A DNA stretch of 64,000 bases from positions 620,001 through 684,000 of the forward strand of contig JARFIW010000668.1 in the NCBI GenBank assembly GCA_036346225.1, read 5' to 3'. The notes under the pieces were generated by a model that saw only the letters and a list, made by a program, of their open reading frames with translations, had not been told where the DNA came from and did not search any database. This DNA comes from Platerodrilus igneus (taxonomy: Eukaryota > Arthropoda > Insecta > Coleoptera > Lycidae). Made by a program: the position numbers and the translations under genes. This document shows positions 1 through 11,644 of this stretch, in pieces (the first letter of the stretch is position 1; each line of letters starts with the position of its first letter).

Positions 1-1075
1 AATGGAGAAAACAATAGAGAAAGGGGAAAGCGCATATATAGGGTTTGTAGATCTGGAAAAAGCATTCGACAATGTAAAATGGAAAAAAAAATTCAAAGTA
101 CTCAAAAAGATTGGGATGAGTTTTAGGGATAGCCGCATAGGACATTGTTTATACAAAGAGCAAACAGCGGTAATAGAATTAGAGCAAGAAAGTAGAGAAG
201 TAACTATTAGGAAAAGGGTGATACAGGGATGTGCCTTATCCTCATTAATTTTAAACTTGTACATAGAAGAGACAATGAATTCTGTCAAATGCAGGAAGAC
301 ATTTGGAATTAATATGCAGAGACAAAAGAATGATATGCTTAAATATGCAGATGATATAGAGGTATTAACATCTAGCAAAGCGGAGTTAAAAGCTGCTCTT
401 AATGAAATAGAAACAGTTCTAACGGAGAGATCTAGTATGAAAATTAACAAAAATAAAACTAAATTTCTAGTATGCAAAAGAAGCGAAAATAAATCAAAAA
501 CAAGAATACAAATAGGTAACGAGAACTTACAAAAGGTTAAGGATTTCTGCTACCTAGAAAGTCAATTAAAGGAATCACAAAAGATATAAAACTAAGATTA
601 GCACAAGGTCGTGCTACATTTACAAGAAAAAAGCTACTACTGTGTTCAAAGACCACAAACATAGAAACAAGGAAAAAATTGCTTAAAACATATGTGTGGA
701 GCACAGCATTGTATAGCTCTGAACCCTGGTCAGATAGAGAAGCAGACAAAAAAAAAGGTAGAAGCCTTTGAAATGTGGTTCTATAGACGTATGATGAAGA
801 TATCATGAACAGACAAAGTTAAGAACAAAGAGGTACTAGAAATGGTAGGGTAAGAAAGAACTATGTGGAAAACAGTAAAAAATAGGAGAGATAGAATGAT
901 AGACCACATACTAAGACATGAGAGAATAGTGCGGAATATATTAGAGACAGAGAAAGAAAAAAAAAGAAGTAGAGGTAGACCTAGGTTAGATTACTGCACA
1001 CACATATTGAGAGATATCAATGGAGGTACGTTTCCAACCAGTAGCAAGATGGAAAAACTAATGACAAAAATAATA
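1..1075 (+). mobile_element. Non-LTR retrotransposon (LINE) fragment: reverse transcriptase and 3' end
   Basis: The reading frame is open from the window edge to 589 and shows reverse transcriptase blocks in order: FVDLEKAFDNV (first catalytic Asp), QGCALSSLILNLYIEE and the catalytic YADDIEVL near 337-363. After a stop/frameshift near 590 the thumb/C-terminal part continues in other frames. The typical LINE string RRDRMIDHILRHERI (codons near 882-930) is followed by a basic RGRPRLDY stretch. The copy is cut at its 5' side by the window edge and carries at least two frame breaks and an internal stop near 808, so it is dead. The block order fits insect LINEs annotated as endonuclease-reverse transcriptase; the clade was not determined. 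Confidence 0.85.
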
Positions 1076-2455
1076 ACTGTAAGTAAACTCTTTTTTAAAT
1101 GCCTAAATTTTCGGATCTTTATTTTATCCTTGATCACATGTTTTTCTAAAATAATGTTAACTAGGCTAAAGTCTACATGAAATAAATATAACTTACAAAT
1201 TGAGAAAAAAAAATTGACTTCTAAATTAATGAATTTTGTATTTAAAAGCTTTAGATTTTATTGTTTTTTGAAGTTGAAATTGTAAAATTTCCAAAAGTGT
1301 TAAAATGTCAAAAAATAATTTTTGTTTTTAAATTGGTGGACTGTATGATTTTGTATGTGTGCATGCGAATTTCTGTTTGTATGAGTGTTTGTGTGCATGT
1401 TTACTCGTGTTGTGTTTATGTTTGTTGGTTTCTGTATGTGCACCCACACACGCATATGTACTCACACACGCACGCAACTCGTTTCCACTCTCGCTGCTAT
1501 ATCTCTTATAAGACAGTATAGACATTATAGACACTCTTGTGTGCCTCTGATGATCAGTGTGTTCTTTGAATATCACGTTTTTCAAATAATAGCTCGAATT
1601 TCTAACTTGAGTTGTAGATACTTGCTACTATACGATCTCGGGAACTCGTTGTCGGATTCGGGTATTGATTTATTAATAACATCTTAGCAATATATAATTT
1701 GAAATCTTCAATGTACAAAAGTAAAGTTGCAAATAAACGCTTGTAAAAAACTTAATTGTAAACATTACGACAAGAATGCATCTTTTTATAGATGTTGAAT
1801 GTTTACAATGGACTGAACTCGCTGAACGGCTCAGATATCCCGAGTGGCCTGGTATGTTTACAATTTCCGAAATACCAGTTGATATCAAATTTTGTAATTG
1901 TTCCTACAAAATAATCGCAGCAACAGAATATGTCGGTGGTACCAATGAACTCGAGATAGGACATTATATTGCACACTGTCGTCGAATATCAGGAAATTGA
2001 GAAACATAAGACGATTTGAGTAAAAATAAGGCCTCTATAACAACATCATCAAGAATTCGTTTTCTTAATATTCATAAAATAGTAAAATAACTGTATTACA
2101 TTTTATGTCTGCATGCAATGAAATACGAATTGTTCTCTTTACTACTTTATTATAAAATTATTAATTATAACAATTAGCATACATTAAATTCTTAATAACA
2201 AATATAAAATAAATATAACAAAAAACATAAACGCAATAAAAACGTTTCAAGCAAAAAAATAAAGAACAAAAAACCAATAAAAAACAAAAAAAAACAAAAA
2301 AAAATGGACTAGAGTCCTGCCCCGTCCTCGCCGTAGCCATCGATAATGCTAAGCGCAGGAATACAACACAGTAGACGATTCCCTTTCGATTCCACATGCT
2401 CATTTTGGGATATCTTAAAACGTTGCATATGCACCGAAACTTCAAAAACGCTCTA
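1076..2455. other. Non-coding stretch with TG/CA-rich microsatellite-like tract
   Basis: No gene is recognised. Positions about 1340-1480 are TG/CA-rich (repeated TGTGTG, CACACACG). This explains several overlapping open frames rich in Cys, Val and His-Thr; I treat them as non-coding. The segment 2270-2310 is an A-rich run with AAAAAC repeats. Short polyadenylation-like AATAAA words occur but attach to no gene. Confidence 0.6.
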
Positions 2456-2735
2456 CCTCGGTTCCTGTTGAGGTGAAAACGAAATGAAAAGAGGTACAAA
2501 CAGGTACAAACAATTCTTTATCGAATGTCGTTGACGAAATTAATATATCTTAAAGTTGGGCGCCGGTAATTTTCTATTTTTTTTAAATTTTTTGTATTTT
2601 GTTACCCTTTGAGGTACAAACAAAATGAAAAGTGGTACAAACGGGTACAAACGATTCTTTAATTTGGACACCGGTTACTTTTAATTTTTTTATTTTGTTA
2701 CCCTTTGAGGCACAAACGAAATGAAAAGTGGTGTT
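2456..2735. repeat. Degenerate tandem repeat (~100-140 bp units)
   Basis: Three imperfect units share the words GAAATGAAAAGNGGTACAAAC, TTTTGTTACCCTTTGAGG and an ATTCTTTA block. Matching words lie near 2481, 2622 and 2718, a spacing of about 141 then 97 bp. No coding potential was seen. Probably a decayed minisatellite or part of an unrecognised repeat. Confidence 0.6.
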
Positions 2736-4046
2736 CAAACCCACTAAATTATGTAAAAAAAATTTTGATGAAATCGGACGCCAGGTACATAAGGCTGCTC
2801 TCTACAAGTAGCATCCAAACTAAGAACCAATTTGAATTTATCGCCTCAGTAAACCTCAAAAGACCTAATTTCGTACCATTATGTCGCCCTGTTGATGAAT
2901 TAATAAGAAAAATGAAAGCAAATTAAAACTTATATACCCTGAATCTTGGTTATAATCTTTTGGAGACTAGCGTAAGTTTGGCCACATTTCAATATTTTTA
3001 TCCAAGAAATCTGTGGTTTTTCTGGGGATTAATAATTAATCACCCTGTTGATACCAATGTCTTAAAAATTGGGGAGACAGTGATCTTGGGCAACCAGCTG
3101 AAATAGGAACTTCATTTACACTTAAGCGTTTTCTTTAAGCAGTTTGAAAACTATTTTTTGCTAGTACGAGTATGTGGAACAATATCTTTTATTCCGATGC
3201 GCCCGCCACCGGCAGGGTAGGATGTCAAATGATACGCTTGAGATTGTAAATCTTCTCGTATTTTAGCTGCTGCTGTCGATAAGTACAGTTACAATATAAG
3301 AATGTTGGATCATGCCAGTTTTCATTCTTGCTAGAGTGACTTCTTCACTTTTGGTACCGTGTTTAAGGTTTCTTTTTTTATTTTTGTACGCAATTTATTA
3401 AAGTAAAAAGTAGTATAGCATAAAATGAGACTAATAATATATGTAAATAATATAAATTTACTCAAAAATTCTTTCTGGAAATCAAAATTACTAAGTACTA
3501 TAGTTGTTTAATGTATATGTGGAACATTATCTTAACAGAGTTAGATTTTTAAATATTTAGTAATTGTATTTATGTAGCCAATTTTGTTTATATAATTAAA
3601 GCTCTATTGGAACAATGTATGAAGCAAATTTATAAATGGAAGAAAAGCAATTATGTGACTATTTTTCCAAAGAATATTAATTTTCCACTAGCTACCAAAT
3701 TATGTTCAAACACGAGCATACCACATTAAAGAATAATTAAGTATATACGTTAATAACTAGTACAAGGAAACAATAGCGATGCAAGATCATTATGACGTGA
3801 AATCTAGAATCATTATTATAGAATAATCGTTAAAATTGGTAGATACGTACACGTTAATCCCACAAAATAATTTACTTTCTTTCCACATCAACTTTAAGAC
3901 GTTCAAACGCACCAGGGCATTTACCAATTCAACTTGTGGTATAAAGTTAAATACCGATCAGTTTTGAAATTTTACGGCACCTGTTGTTTGAAGTGTTAAA
4001 ATAGTTTTGTGTTAGGATATATCGTTATTTATTATTATTTATAACC
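2736..4046. other. Non-coding, AT-rich, nothing recognised
   Basis: Short open frames here have no recognisable motif. The interval ends at a possible short coding exon at 4047. Confidence 0.5.
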
Positions 4047-4062
4047 ATGCCAACACGTGAGT
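4047..4062 (+). other. Candidate short first coding exon (Met-Pro-Thr) with consensus 5' splice site
   Basis: ATGCCAACAC is followed directly by GTGAGT, a strong donor at 4057. The start is preceded by an AT-rich run and ATAACC. Two similar sites occur at 8736 and 38112, with the same three codons, the same phase-1 break and a consensus donor. No downstream exon could be identified, so this is pattern evidence only. Confidence 0.25.
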
Positions 4063-4745
4063 AGCTTCCAACTATTACTTTTGATTGATAAAATTTATAT
4101 GTAAACTAATTACTACATAAATCGCACAATCATTGCTCAAAATTCATGTAAATGAGAAAACAGATACCTTAGATCTGGAATCTACTGATATAACAAACAG
4201 TAAATTTTCCAGTGATTTTATTTCTAAACAAAGCTTTGTTAGGAAACTTTTTTGCGCATGTGGAGTACGAAGGCACGGAGAATCACAACAAACCATTCAA
4301 TCGGCTTGTAACCTATTCCTTGGGCCTTTTTAAATGTTAAGAGAGCATTAATTCTTATACGTTTGAACGCTACAATATTTAATTATTTTATATTCATTTT
4401 TAAATACATTTTCTTAAAGTATCTAAATTTGTAGTCGTTATTCACTTCTAAAGGCTCAGGTTGTAGCTTCTCTTGCTGAATCTTTTTGTTTAAATTATAT
4501 CATATATTTAGTAATATATTTTAATAATATATTTAATAATCAAATTTCCACGTGTAGAAACTTGTAATATTCATTCTATTATAATGAACCTTGTAGAAGA
4601 AACTTTTATTTATATGCTGTTTTTAGGTTCAACAGGTAGAATAATGTCCGGTGCTCATTTTTGCGTATTGCAGACATCTTCCTTTTCTTTTATTTTTGGC
4701 TCTTTAATTCAAATAAATACTCATAGTATATATATTCATCATAAC
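4063..4745. other. Non-coding stretch between candidate exon and gypsy relic
   Basis: AT-rich. A 66-codon open frame at 4133-4333 has no recognisable domain. Nothing else was seen. Confidence 0.4.
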
Positions 4746-4752
4746 TTTCTCT

Positions 4753-5340
4753 TTATATCATATTTGTTGTCTGGTGTATCATTACTTTTTGTTTCGAATC
4801 GATTTCTGGTGGAGGAATGGTTTCTAACCATGACCCCCGGTGAAAACAGGGCGGGATCTTCGTTATAGACATATTTGACTCCGAAGCGGCGTTCGCGATC
4901 TTGAAATGTTGGATGTCAAAGGAGAATTCTTGTAACAACAGGGCCCAGCGGTTGAGATTCAAATGGCTGTCTTTAATCTTGTTTGACCATAGCAGCGTGC
5001 ATCTGTCTGTACGGAGTGTAAAAGGCTTATCTTCCAAGTATAGTCGGTATTTCTTAACGGCCCAGATTACTGCCAACCATTTTTGCTCGTTCACGTGGTA
5101 GTTTTTCTGTACTTGGTTGAGTTTGGCACTGGTGTAGCTGACGACTTTCCGTGACTCTTCGACTTCTTGGTAGAGGACTGCTGCGATGCCTGTTCCACTA
5201 GCGTCGGTTTGTAAAACGAAAGGTTTGTTAAAATCTGGCCGGTAAAGCTTCAGGGGTTGACTAATGGCCTGTTGGATGGCTTGGAAGGCTTGCTTAGTTT
5301 CTGTTATTCCACTGGAAGCGTCGATTGATGTGGAGTAAGT
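4753..5340 (-). pseudogene. Ty3/gypsy RNase H domain (degraded)
   Basis: The minus strand reads the reverse transcriptase-linked RNase H of a gypsy-type pol. QTDASGTGIAAVLYQE (about 5165-5215) carries the first RNase H Asp. It is followed by NEQKWLAVIWAVKKYRLYL (5030-5094) and PFTLRTDRCTLLW. The frame is open from 5094 to 4753 and decays further downstream. It belongs to the same relic as the reverse transcriptase and gag fragments to its right (minus strand, gag-pol order). No integrase was found below 4750, so the 3' half is missing. Confidence 0.8.
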
Positions 5341-5519
5341 TAGTTAGTGGTGGATATAGTTTCACAGCCAATTGGTAAGCCCGAGGAAGGACTTTAGCTG
5401 TCGTCGGTTTGTGGCCCATTTGCCTTCTGTGTTTGTTCCATGTGTTTTGGTATGGGTTGGTTACCTTCGGCAGTTATGACGTGACCTAGGTATTCAATGT
5501 TTTGTACTCAAAACCTGCA

Positions 5520-6017
5520 TTTTTCTAACGCTAGGTGAGGCCTGTGTTGTTCGAGCCTTTCCAGAACGAGCACAAATTTGCGGAAGTAGCCTGCCAGTAC
5601 CTCTTGTGTCAATAGTCTCTGCATTTTTCAGTTCAAATAGTATGACGCGAAATTAGTAATTGCCTCCATCGGGTGTGGTGAAAGTTGTGAGAGGCCGGGA
5701 TCAAGTGGTACTTGCCAGTAGTCTGATTTGAGGTCGAGGGTGGTGAATGCAGATGCTCTGCCGAGGTCCCATAGCGTTTCATGAATTATTGGTAAGTTTG
5801 AGCTTTCATCCTTGGTGATGGTGTTCAGTCTCCGGTAGTCGACGCAAAATCGTGGTGTTCCATCCTTCTTCTCCACGATCGCTATAGGAGAGTTGTACGC
5901 TGAGTTGCTGGGCTCAATGATTCGGTTGGCCAGCATTTCCTCTAATTCGGCGGCGATGGTGAGTGTGGAGAGTACCAATACGGCGGCAATCGAAAAAGTG
6001 TGTGTGGATTGGTCCAT
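5520..6017 (-). pseudogene. Ty3/gypsy reverse transcriptase fragment (inactive)
   Basis: The frame 5628-6017 contains the gypsy RT N-terminal blocks: LANRIIEPSNSAYNSPIAIV, KKDGTPRFCVDYRRLN and FTTLDLKSDYWQVPL (first catalytic Asp in the TTLDL block). The YxDD box expected just downstream (about 5550-5620) is not recoverable; the sequence there reads EVLAGYFRKFV with the double Asp lost. With several frame breaks this is a dead copy. RNase H follows at 4753-5340 on the same strand. Confidence 0.85.
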
Positions 6018-6299
6018 ATTGTATGATTGGTGCTGGCAGTGGTGGTTGGTTGTGTTGGTTTGTTGCTAACGGTTTGGAACTCCTCCAACTGACTGTTTAA
6101 TTTGGGATGGAATTCGGCTGGGAATTGATGGATTGTGGTTTGCGTGGATGGCCTGTTGGCGGCGTCATTCGGTTCCAGTGGAGCGTCTAACGGTTGTGTG
6201 CTCCAAAGTGAGATCCTCGCTTGTGATCCATGACTGCTGTTTGGCGTCGAAGCCAGCATTGCTCCAGGAAGACATCCTCTGCTAGATTGGCTACTACCA

Positions 6300-6915
6300 G
6301 GAAAAGTTTTATGGTCCTTTATTTCGGTGGGTGAATGGCGTGCAGAACTTGCCTTTGATTGCCATTTCTGTCCCTGCTTTGACTAGATAGGCGGAGGCAT
6401 GATAGGGTTTTACCCGTGAACCTGTATATATTCGGTCTTCCCTAAACATGCACGTCGACGCTCATGCATCCTGTAGTGCGTTGAAGGTTATCTTTTGTAT
6501 TTTGACGGGGATTCTTGGTAGTGGGTCATTGTGGATAATGATTAGTCGCACCAGTTCGTTTCGCCCGACCGGACGGTGTGTTGGCGCAGCTCGGTCGGAG
6601 AATCGTTTCCTGAGTTTCTGGTTAGACAATCTCGGTTCCAATGTCTTTGTGGGCAGAAGCGGCACCTTGGTAGTTGTTCTGCTGTTTGTGGACGTGTGGT
6701 AGCCTCTTTTACGTTTCCTTCTATTTTTGTGAGGCGGGAGACCATTTTCCCTACTGTTGTCGATATGTAACACTGAATTGGGTCCTTAGTGTCGGCAGGA
6801 GGAGGTCCGTGAACAGCTCCATGTCCTGGTTGATGTCTAGCTTTAGGCAGTGAGCTTGCTGCGTCTTAGTGCCGGGGAATGCGGCTATTGGTTGGGACGC
6901 CATCCGCTTCTGTCC
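6300..6915 (-). pseudogene. Ty3/gypsy gag fragment with zinc knuckle
   Basis: On the minus strand, upstream of the pol relic, the frame 6542-6745 holds a nucleocapsid knuckle CRFCPQRHWNRDC (Cys-x2-Cys-x3-His-x4-Cys), common in insect gypsy Gag. A Met at about 6903 begins a frame reaching back toward it, with a stop near 6760. The order gag-RT-RNase H on one strand supports a single degraded Ty3/gypsy element spanning roughly 4750-6960. LTRs were not found. Confidence 0.7.
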
Positions 6916-7115
6916 TTAAAAGTCGGAAGTTAATTTGGCTCTAATGGTTAAACTGTCAAACTTGTCCAGAAAGAACCTTTTGAATTTACTGTATCTGGGT
7001 TGGAACATGTTGCTGCTTGACCTCGGAGTTGAGCGGTCGTTGTAGATACATCCGGGTTTATCGCAAAAGAATTCTGCGGGATCCTATAAATTGAACATAT
7101 ATACAAGCAAAGGAT

Positions 7116-8225
7116 ACATTCTTAAAAAGTAATGAAATTACAATATTTTGGCAACCAAGGGCATTTTAAAAAATTCAGCTTGTCCGTTCTTATCTAGACA
7201 CGTACAGAAATACTATGCCAAAGGAATTATAACAATAAACAATAGGGAAAAAGGTTGCAGCGTCAACACAGAAGAAAATATTCCTCAAGAACTTGTTCAA
7301 CAACCAAAAAAAATAAAACATTTTTCAAGAATGTGGCCTGTTTATTTTCATCTACACACGCGCGCGCACCCAGGAACACAACACAAAAAGTGTAAGAACA
7401 AAGAAAAGTATACAAATACAGTTAAAGCACCCGCGCGGTAGAAATCAGTCTTATAAAGAATGTTTTCTCATTTGAGGGCACTGTAATTTTTTTTTGGTGT
7501 TTTGTTATTTGCTCTAATTCTTTTTGTATCGTATGCTTCGTAGTATGTATATGACAATGGATAGGCTGAATTTCTGAAGATACCCCCTGGACAGCCATAA
7601 TATACTATTCCTCTGAGAAGAATCCATTCTTAAAAAATAATAAAATTACAATATTTTGGACATTTTTATAAATTTAACTTGTTCGTTCTTATCTACACAC
7701 GTACAGGAACACGATACCATTGGAATTATAACAATAAACAATACAGAAAAAAGTTCCAGCGTCAGCACGGAAGAAAATATTCCTCAAGAACTTGTCCAAC
7801 GAGCAAAAATACACACAGGCTCGAAAATAAAACATTTTCCAAGAATGTAGCCTGCTCATTTTCATCTACACACACGCGCGAACCTAGGAGCACAACACAA
7901 AACGTGTAAGAACAAAGAAAAGTATACAAATAAAGTTATAGCATCCGCACGGAAGAAATCGGTCTTATAAAAAAATGTTTTCTCACTTGCAGGCGCTGTA
8001 GTTTTTCTTGTGTGTTGTAATTTGTTGTAATTTTTTATTCCTGAGTGTGTGTATAGATGGAAAAGGGCAGGCTGAATTTTTGAAAATGCTTCCTTTGCGG
8101 CCGTAATACTGTTCCTCGCAGAAGAAAGCATTCGTAAAAAATAATAAAAAGACTGCTTTGGCTGCCAAGGACATTTTCAAAAATTCAATCTGTCCATTCT
8201 CATCTAAATCCGCATAGGAACATGA
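7116..8225. repeat. Tandem repeat, ~506-bp unit, 2.2 copies
   Basis: Matching blocks begin at about 7116, 7623 and 8129, a spacing of 507 then 506 bp. Each begins CATTCNTAAAAAATAATNAAA, then runs through a (C)CATTTTNAAAAATTCA box, TGTCCGTTCTTATCTA, ACACGCGCG and a CTTGCAGGCGCTGTAG-like block. Copies 1 and 2 are complete and copy 3 stops after about 100 bp. Several open frames cross the unit in different frames in each copy, so I judge it non-coding, satellite-like. Confidence 0.75.
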
Positions 8226-8235
8226 TACAAGAAGA

Positions 8236-9480
8236 ATTAGAACAATCTGTGGGAGTATAGCAAAGTAATGTTTTCATAAAGACACATTCGGTTTTTTTAA
8301 TTTTTCAATGTTTTTTTATTCAAGGTTTAGTGGAAAAATGCAAGTAACTAAATTTCCACTTGTGAATAATATTAAATATTCCTACATAATATAAATTCTT
8401 TAAAGTGTATTAAAATGCATTTACCTGCATATAATATTAAAAAATAATTAAGAAAAATGCTTCTAGCTACTACAAGAAAACAATCCATGAATTCCGAATC
8501 TCAATGCTACGCTAGAAATGCTATATTAATTCCGCATTATGACTTTGCTTTCCTTTCTGTTTGGTTTGGCCGTTCAAGTGCGAGCCTATAGGCAAAACTA
8601 CTTATTAATTTGAGAAATAATCTTAAGTATTAATTAGTTGTAAAGCTGTTCTTGTCACTTGAAGGTGCTTCTAACTTGTCAAATTACGACTCTTGAGTTT
8701 TTAATGTCAAAACATTATCATCTATCATTTTAAACATGCCTACACGTGAGTAATTGATTATTTGTTCATTTATAATTCAATAGATGGATTACCTAATCTT
8801 TCGGTTATATAAACTGCATGTTTTCGTAAATACTTAAATTGAATGGAAATTCTCTAAAATTTTATAGAGGAACTCTGTTTTCAACATTTTTATATGTATT
8901 TTAAAATTTAGTTCGTTATCTTGTTTGCATAAAGGATAGTGTTGTTCTATCGATTGTGTTAACTGCAACAGAAAATTTTATTTTCTAGTAAGAAAATTAT
9001 GAACTTAATCTTGCGTGTTTATTGTGCATAAAATAAATAAAAGGGTTTCAAGATCCACATCAATATCAAATCGGCTGTCCCAACTACGAGAAGACTTAAA
9101 AATGTATTAAATACATGGTATTATAAAAAATTGTACAAACCTGTTTAATTTCATACATAAATATAAAAATGGTTATCGATAGTACTTGTCCTGAATTTGG
9201 CCCTGAGCTCTATGAATGACAACGCAAGTTAGTTCCTTATATAGAAATTACTGTAATTAATGATACCTGTATGCGTTTGTTGCTTTGTATGTACTTTGTA
9301 ATTAAAAATAGGCAACTCCGGATGTTCTTTATTGAATAACTTACACCAATAATTGTAACTTGAAAATCGCCGCACATTTTTTTTACATTTACAATTCTGT
9401 TTATTTGTAATTATACCCAGATCGTTGGTCCAGGCTAGTCGTACATTCTAATTAGTAGGATTAATTGAGGTCAAATAACT
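8236..9480. other. Non-coding stretch; contains a second MPT-type exon candidate at 8736
   Basis: AT-rich without recognisable coding motifs. ATGCCTACAC at 8736-8745 is followed by GTGAGT (donor at 8746), the same layout as the sites at 4047 and 38112. The upstream 100 bp also includes a CACTTGAAGGTGCTT block loosely resembling the region before 4047. Confidence 0.35.
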
Positions 9481-9499
9481 TTGACTTTAAGATTGTTCC

Positions 9500-9900
9500 A
9501 TTGGACCTTGTGGTGGTCGGCGTCGCCGTGGATCAATGTAATAAGCGTATGACTACGGATCAGCTCCTGGGTTCGAATCCCGATACTTCCGACGCTTGAA
9601 AAACGGCAGGCGAGCATTTTACACAAAAATTACGCCCTCTTTCCGAAGAGAGGTTAAATGGAGTTCCCGTGTGCGAGTTTTGTCACGCACGTTAAAGATG
9701 CCGACCTTGTCTGGAACGGCAAGGTTTTAAATTTTTTAAATTTCCAGGCTACAAAAAACTCGCCTCCAGGCCAATGTAATACCTTCGGGTGGAGCATTGG
9801 AAATGTAAATGCACGGAACTTGTGGTGGGACTGTGTCTTAGCCTTTGTCGCCTCTTTGCACTCGTTGGCTTGGAGCTGCGTTAGCTTGGGTCCAATGTGT
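9500..9900 (+). mobile_element. tRNA-derived SINE
   Basis: Positions 9515-9594 look like a decayed tRNA head. The B box GGTTCGAATCC is perfect (9570-9580). An A-box-like TGGATCAATG lies about 45 bp upstream, and GTCGG (9516) can pair with CCGAC (9589). It is not a functional tRNA: the arms are incomplete and about 300 bp of unrelated tail follows, including a CACGCACGTTAAAGATG block (9685-9705) that resembles, from memory, a conserved SINE body motif of several invertebrates. The frame 9658-9906 is a shadow of the SINE body. Confidence 0.65.
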
Positions 9901-9914
9901 ATATGAGTGAATGT

Positions 9915-9986
9915 GAACTTGTGTGCACATGTGTGCGTGCGTGCGTTCGTTGTGTGTGTGCGCGCGTGCGTGTGTGTGTGTGTGAG
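9915..9986. repeat. (TG)n / TGCG microsatellite
   Basis: Alternating TG with GCGTGCGTG interruptions follows directly after the SINE tail. Such repeats often mark SINE ends. It creates a spurious Val/Cys-rich open frame. Confidence 0.8.
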
Positions 9987-10377
9987 AAAGAGTAAAGGAT
10001 TGTGTATAATTGTGCTAGTATCGGTATATGTAGAGGTAGGTTGTCATGAGAGTGTCGGTTCTTGTGGTTATTTGGATTGGATTTCTTTAGGAGGGAGGTT
10101 TTGTAAAGAGTATTTTGTTCAGTAAAAATATAATGTAATTTTCCTAGCCTATATTTATATATTTGTATATAAAATCTGTGTTAATACTATATTGCTTTAT
10201 ATTTCATTTAGTCTTTCTAAAATTTGTTACGTTCACTCCCTACATTACCTAATGTTAGCATTTCTCGAATGAAAAATCCCTTTACTCACTCTCTGTTACG
10301 CCTATGTTTAATTATTGACTCGGGTACATATATCATATTTTACCCTTTTTGGCTATTCCTAAATTTATACCGTCATA
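9987..10377. other. Left flank of element E1, non-coding
   Basis: AT-rich flank with no recognisable gene. It ends at the 6-bp target site of the fold-back element. It shows no similarity to the right flank after 23386, so the palindrome stops exactly at the element ends. Confidence 0.6.
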
Positions 10378-10383
10378 GGTAAC
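10378..10383. repeat. Target-site duplication of E1, left copy
   Basis: GGTAAC immediately precedes the AG terminus; the identical hexamer follows the right terminus at 23380-23385. Six bp is the Polinton target-duplication length. Confidence 0.85.
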
Positions 10384-10454
10384 AGTAGGGTAAAATCAAG
10401 AATCCTGGCGCCACATTTGCTCCAGAATCCCACATTTGCTCCCACATCTGGACC

Positions 10455-10470
10455 AATTTACATGTAAATT
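10455..10470. promoter_or_regulatory. Conserved subterminal dyad, 71 bp from the E1 left end
   Basis: AATTTACATGTAAATT is a perfect 16-bp palindrome. It recurs at the mirror position 23293-23308 and in element E2 at 44480-44495, in each case exactly 71 bp from the terminus although the neighbouring sequence differs. Fixed spacing to the end suggests a binding site for a terminus-acting protein (integrase or replication protein); that role is inference. Confidence 0.55.
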
Positions 10471-10616
10471 CCCATAAGGAGCAAATGAGGGAGATGAATC
10501 TCCTCCTGACTCCTCCTTGCTCTCCTCCTTGCTCGGATACCCCCACAACCATTTTGATTACATCACACCCGCATTCTTTCCACCCGCGAGATAAATCTTT
10601 CTCCACATTTCCACCC

Positions 10617-11480
10617 ACGAGATAAACCTATCTTGTTTGGTATCAATTAATATTAGAATTTTCTTAGCTACCCGAATCTCTAGGAATTTTTAGATTGCAT
10701 CATCCCCAGGAGCTACCCCATTTAAGATTTCTTACCTGTAGCAACTTTTGAGCGTTCTTATAAATTTTTTAGTCATGCGATACATCTTGTTAGTCTAAAA
10801 TTTTATGTAGAATCCAAATCTGTAAACAGATTTGAAATCGGACCACGCCCTGCAAAGTTATACCCCTTTAAAGTCCTGATCTTCTAATTTTGCTATTTGC
10901 TCTATAAGCAAACCTAACAAATAGTTTTCTTCGTATAACCAATGCATCTTTCGAGATAAACCTATCTTGTTTGGTATCAATTAATATTAGAATTTTCTCA
11001 GCTACCCGAATCTCTAAGAATTTTTAGATTGCATCATCCCCAGAGAGCTACCCTGATTTTAAGATTTCTTACCAGTTGCGATTTCCGACCGTCCTTAAAC
11101 ATTTTTATACATGCGATACATTAAATTAGCTAAGAATTTTATGTAGAATCCGAATCTCTAAACAGATTTAAAATCGGACCACGCCCTGCAAAGTTACACA
11201 TATACCCTCTGCGAGATAAATCTTTCTCCACATTCCACCCACGAGATAAATGTACCTTGTTTGGTATCAATTAATATTAGAATTTTTCAGCTACCCGAAT
11301 TTTAAGAATTTTTCACATAGCACCATCCCCAAGGAGCTACCCCCATTTTAAGATTTTGCTGGCAGCGATTTTTGAGCGTTCTTATAAATTTTCTTTATAC
11401 ATGCGATGCATCTTGTTAGTCTAGAATTTTATGTAAAATCCGAATCTGTAAATAGATTTAAAATCGAACGACCCTTACCA
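10617..11480. repeat. Subterminal tandem repeats, E1 left arm (3 units of ~260-335 bp)
   Basis: Units start near 10620, 10953 and 11236 with GAGATAAACCTATCTTGTTTG or variants. They proceed through a GGTATCAATTAATATTAG block, an ATGATGC/CTACCC block, an ACGCTCAAAA block (inverse here) and the dyad AAATCTGTAAACAGATTT (10816-10833 in unit 1), then ATCGGACCACGCCCTGCAA. Diverged single copies lie at 14350-14480 in this arm and at 44650-45060 in element E2. Non-coding; short frames crossing it are shadows. Confidence 0.8.
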
Positions 11481-11644
11481 TTTTACACACCCTTTAAATT
11501 ATAAATTTCCTGCGGCTTATACATAAAGAAAATCTAAAACCATTCTTAAAACTTTTATTACAAACAATTTTACTAATACAGTTTAAATTTTTAAAACCAC
11601 ATTTCTAAATATATTCACAATTTTTATTTTCAACCTAGAACTTG

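Noticed and set aside
1261..1687. Overlapping Cys/Val-rich and His/Thr-rich ORFs on both strands
   Set aside because: They arise from TG/CA microsatellite sequence, which is open in several frames.
9515..9594. A functional tRNA gene
   Set aside because: Only the B box is clean; the anticodon arm and D arm do not fold convincingly and a SINE-like body follows.
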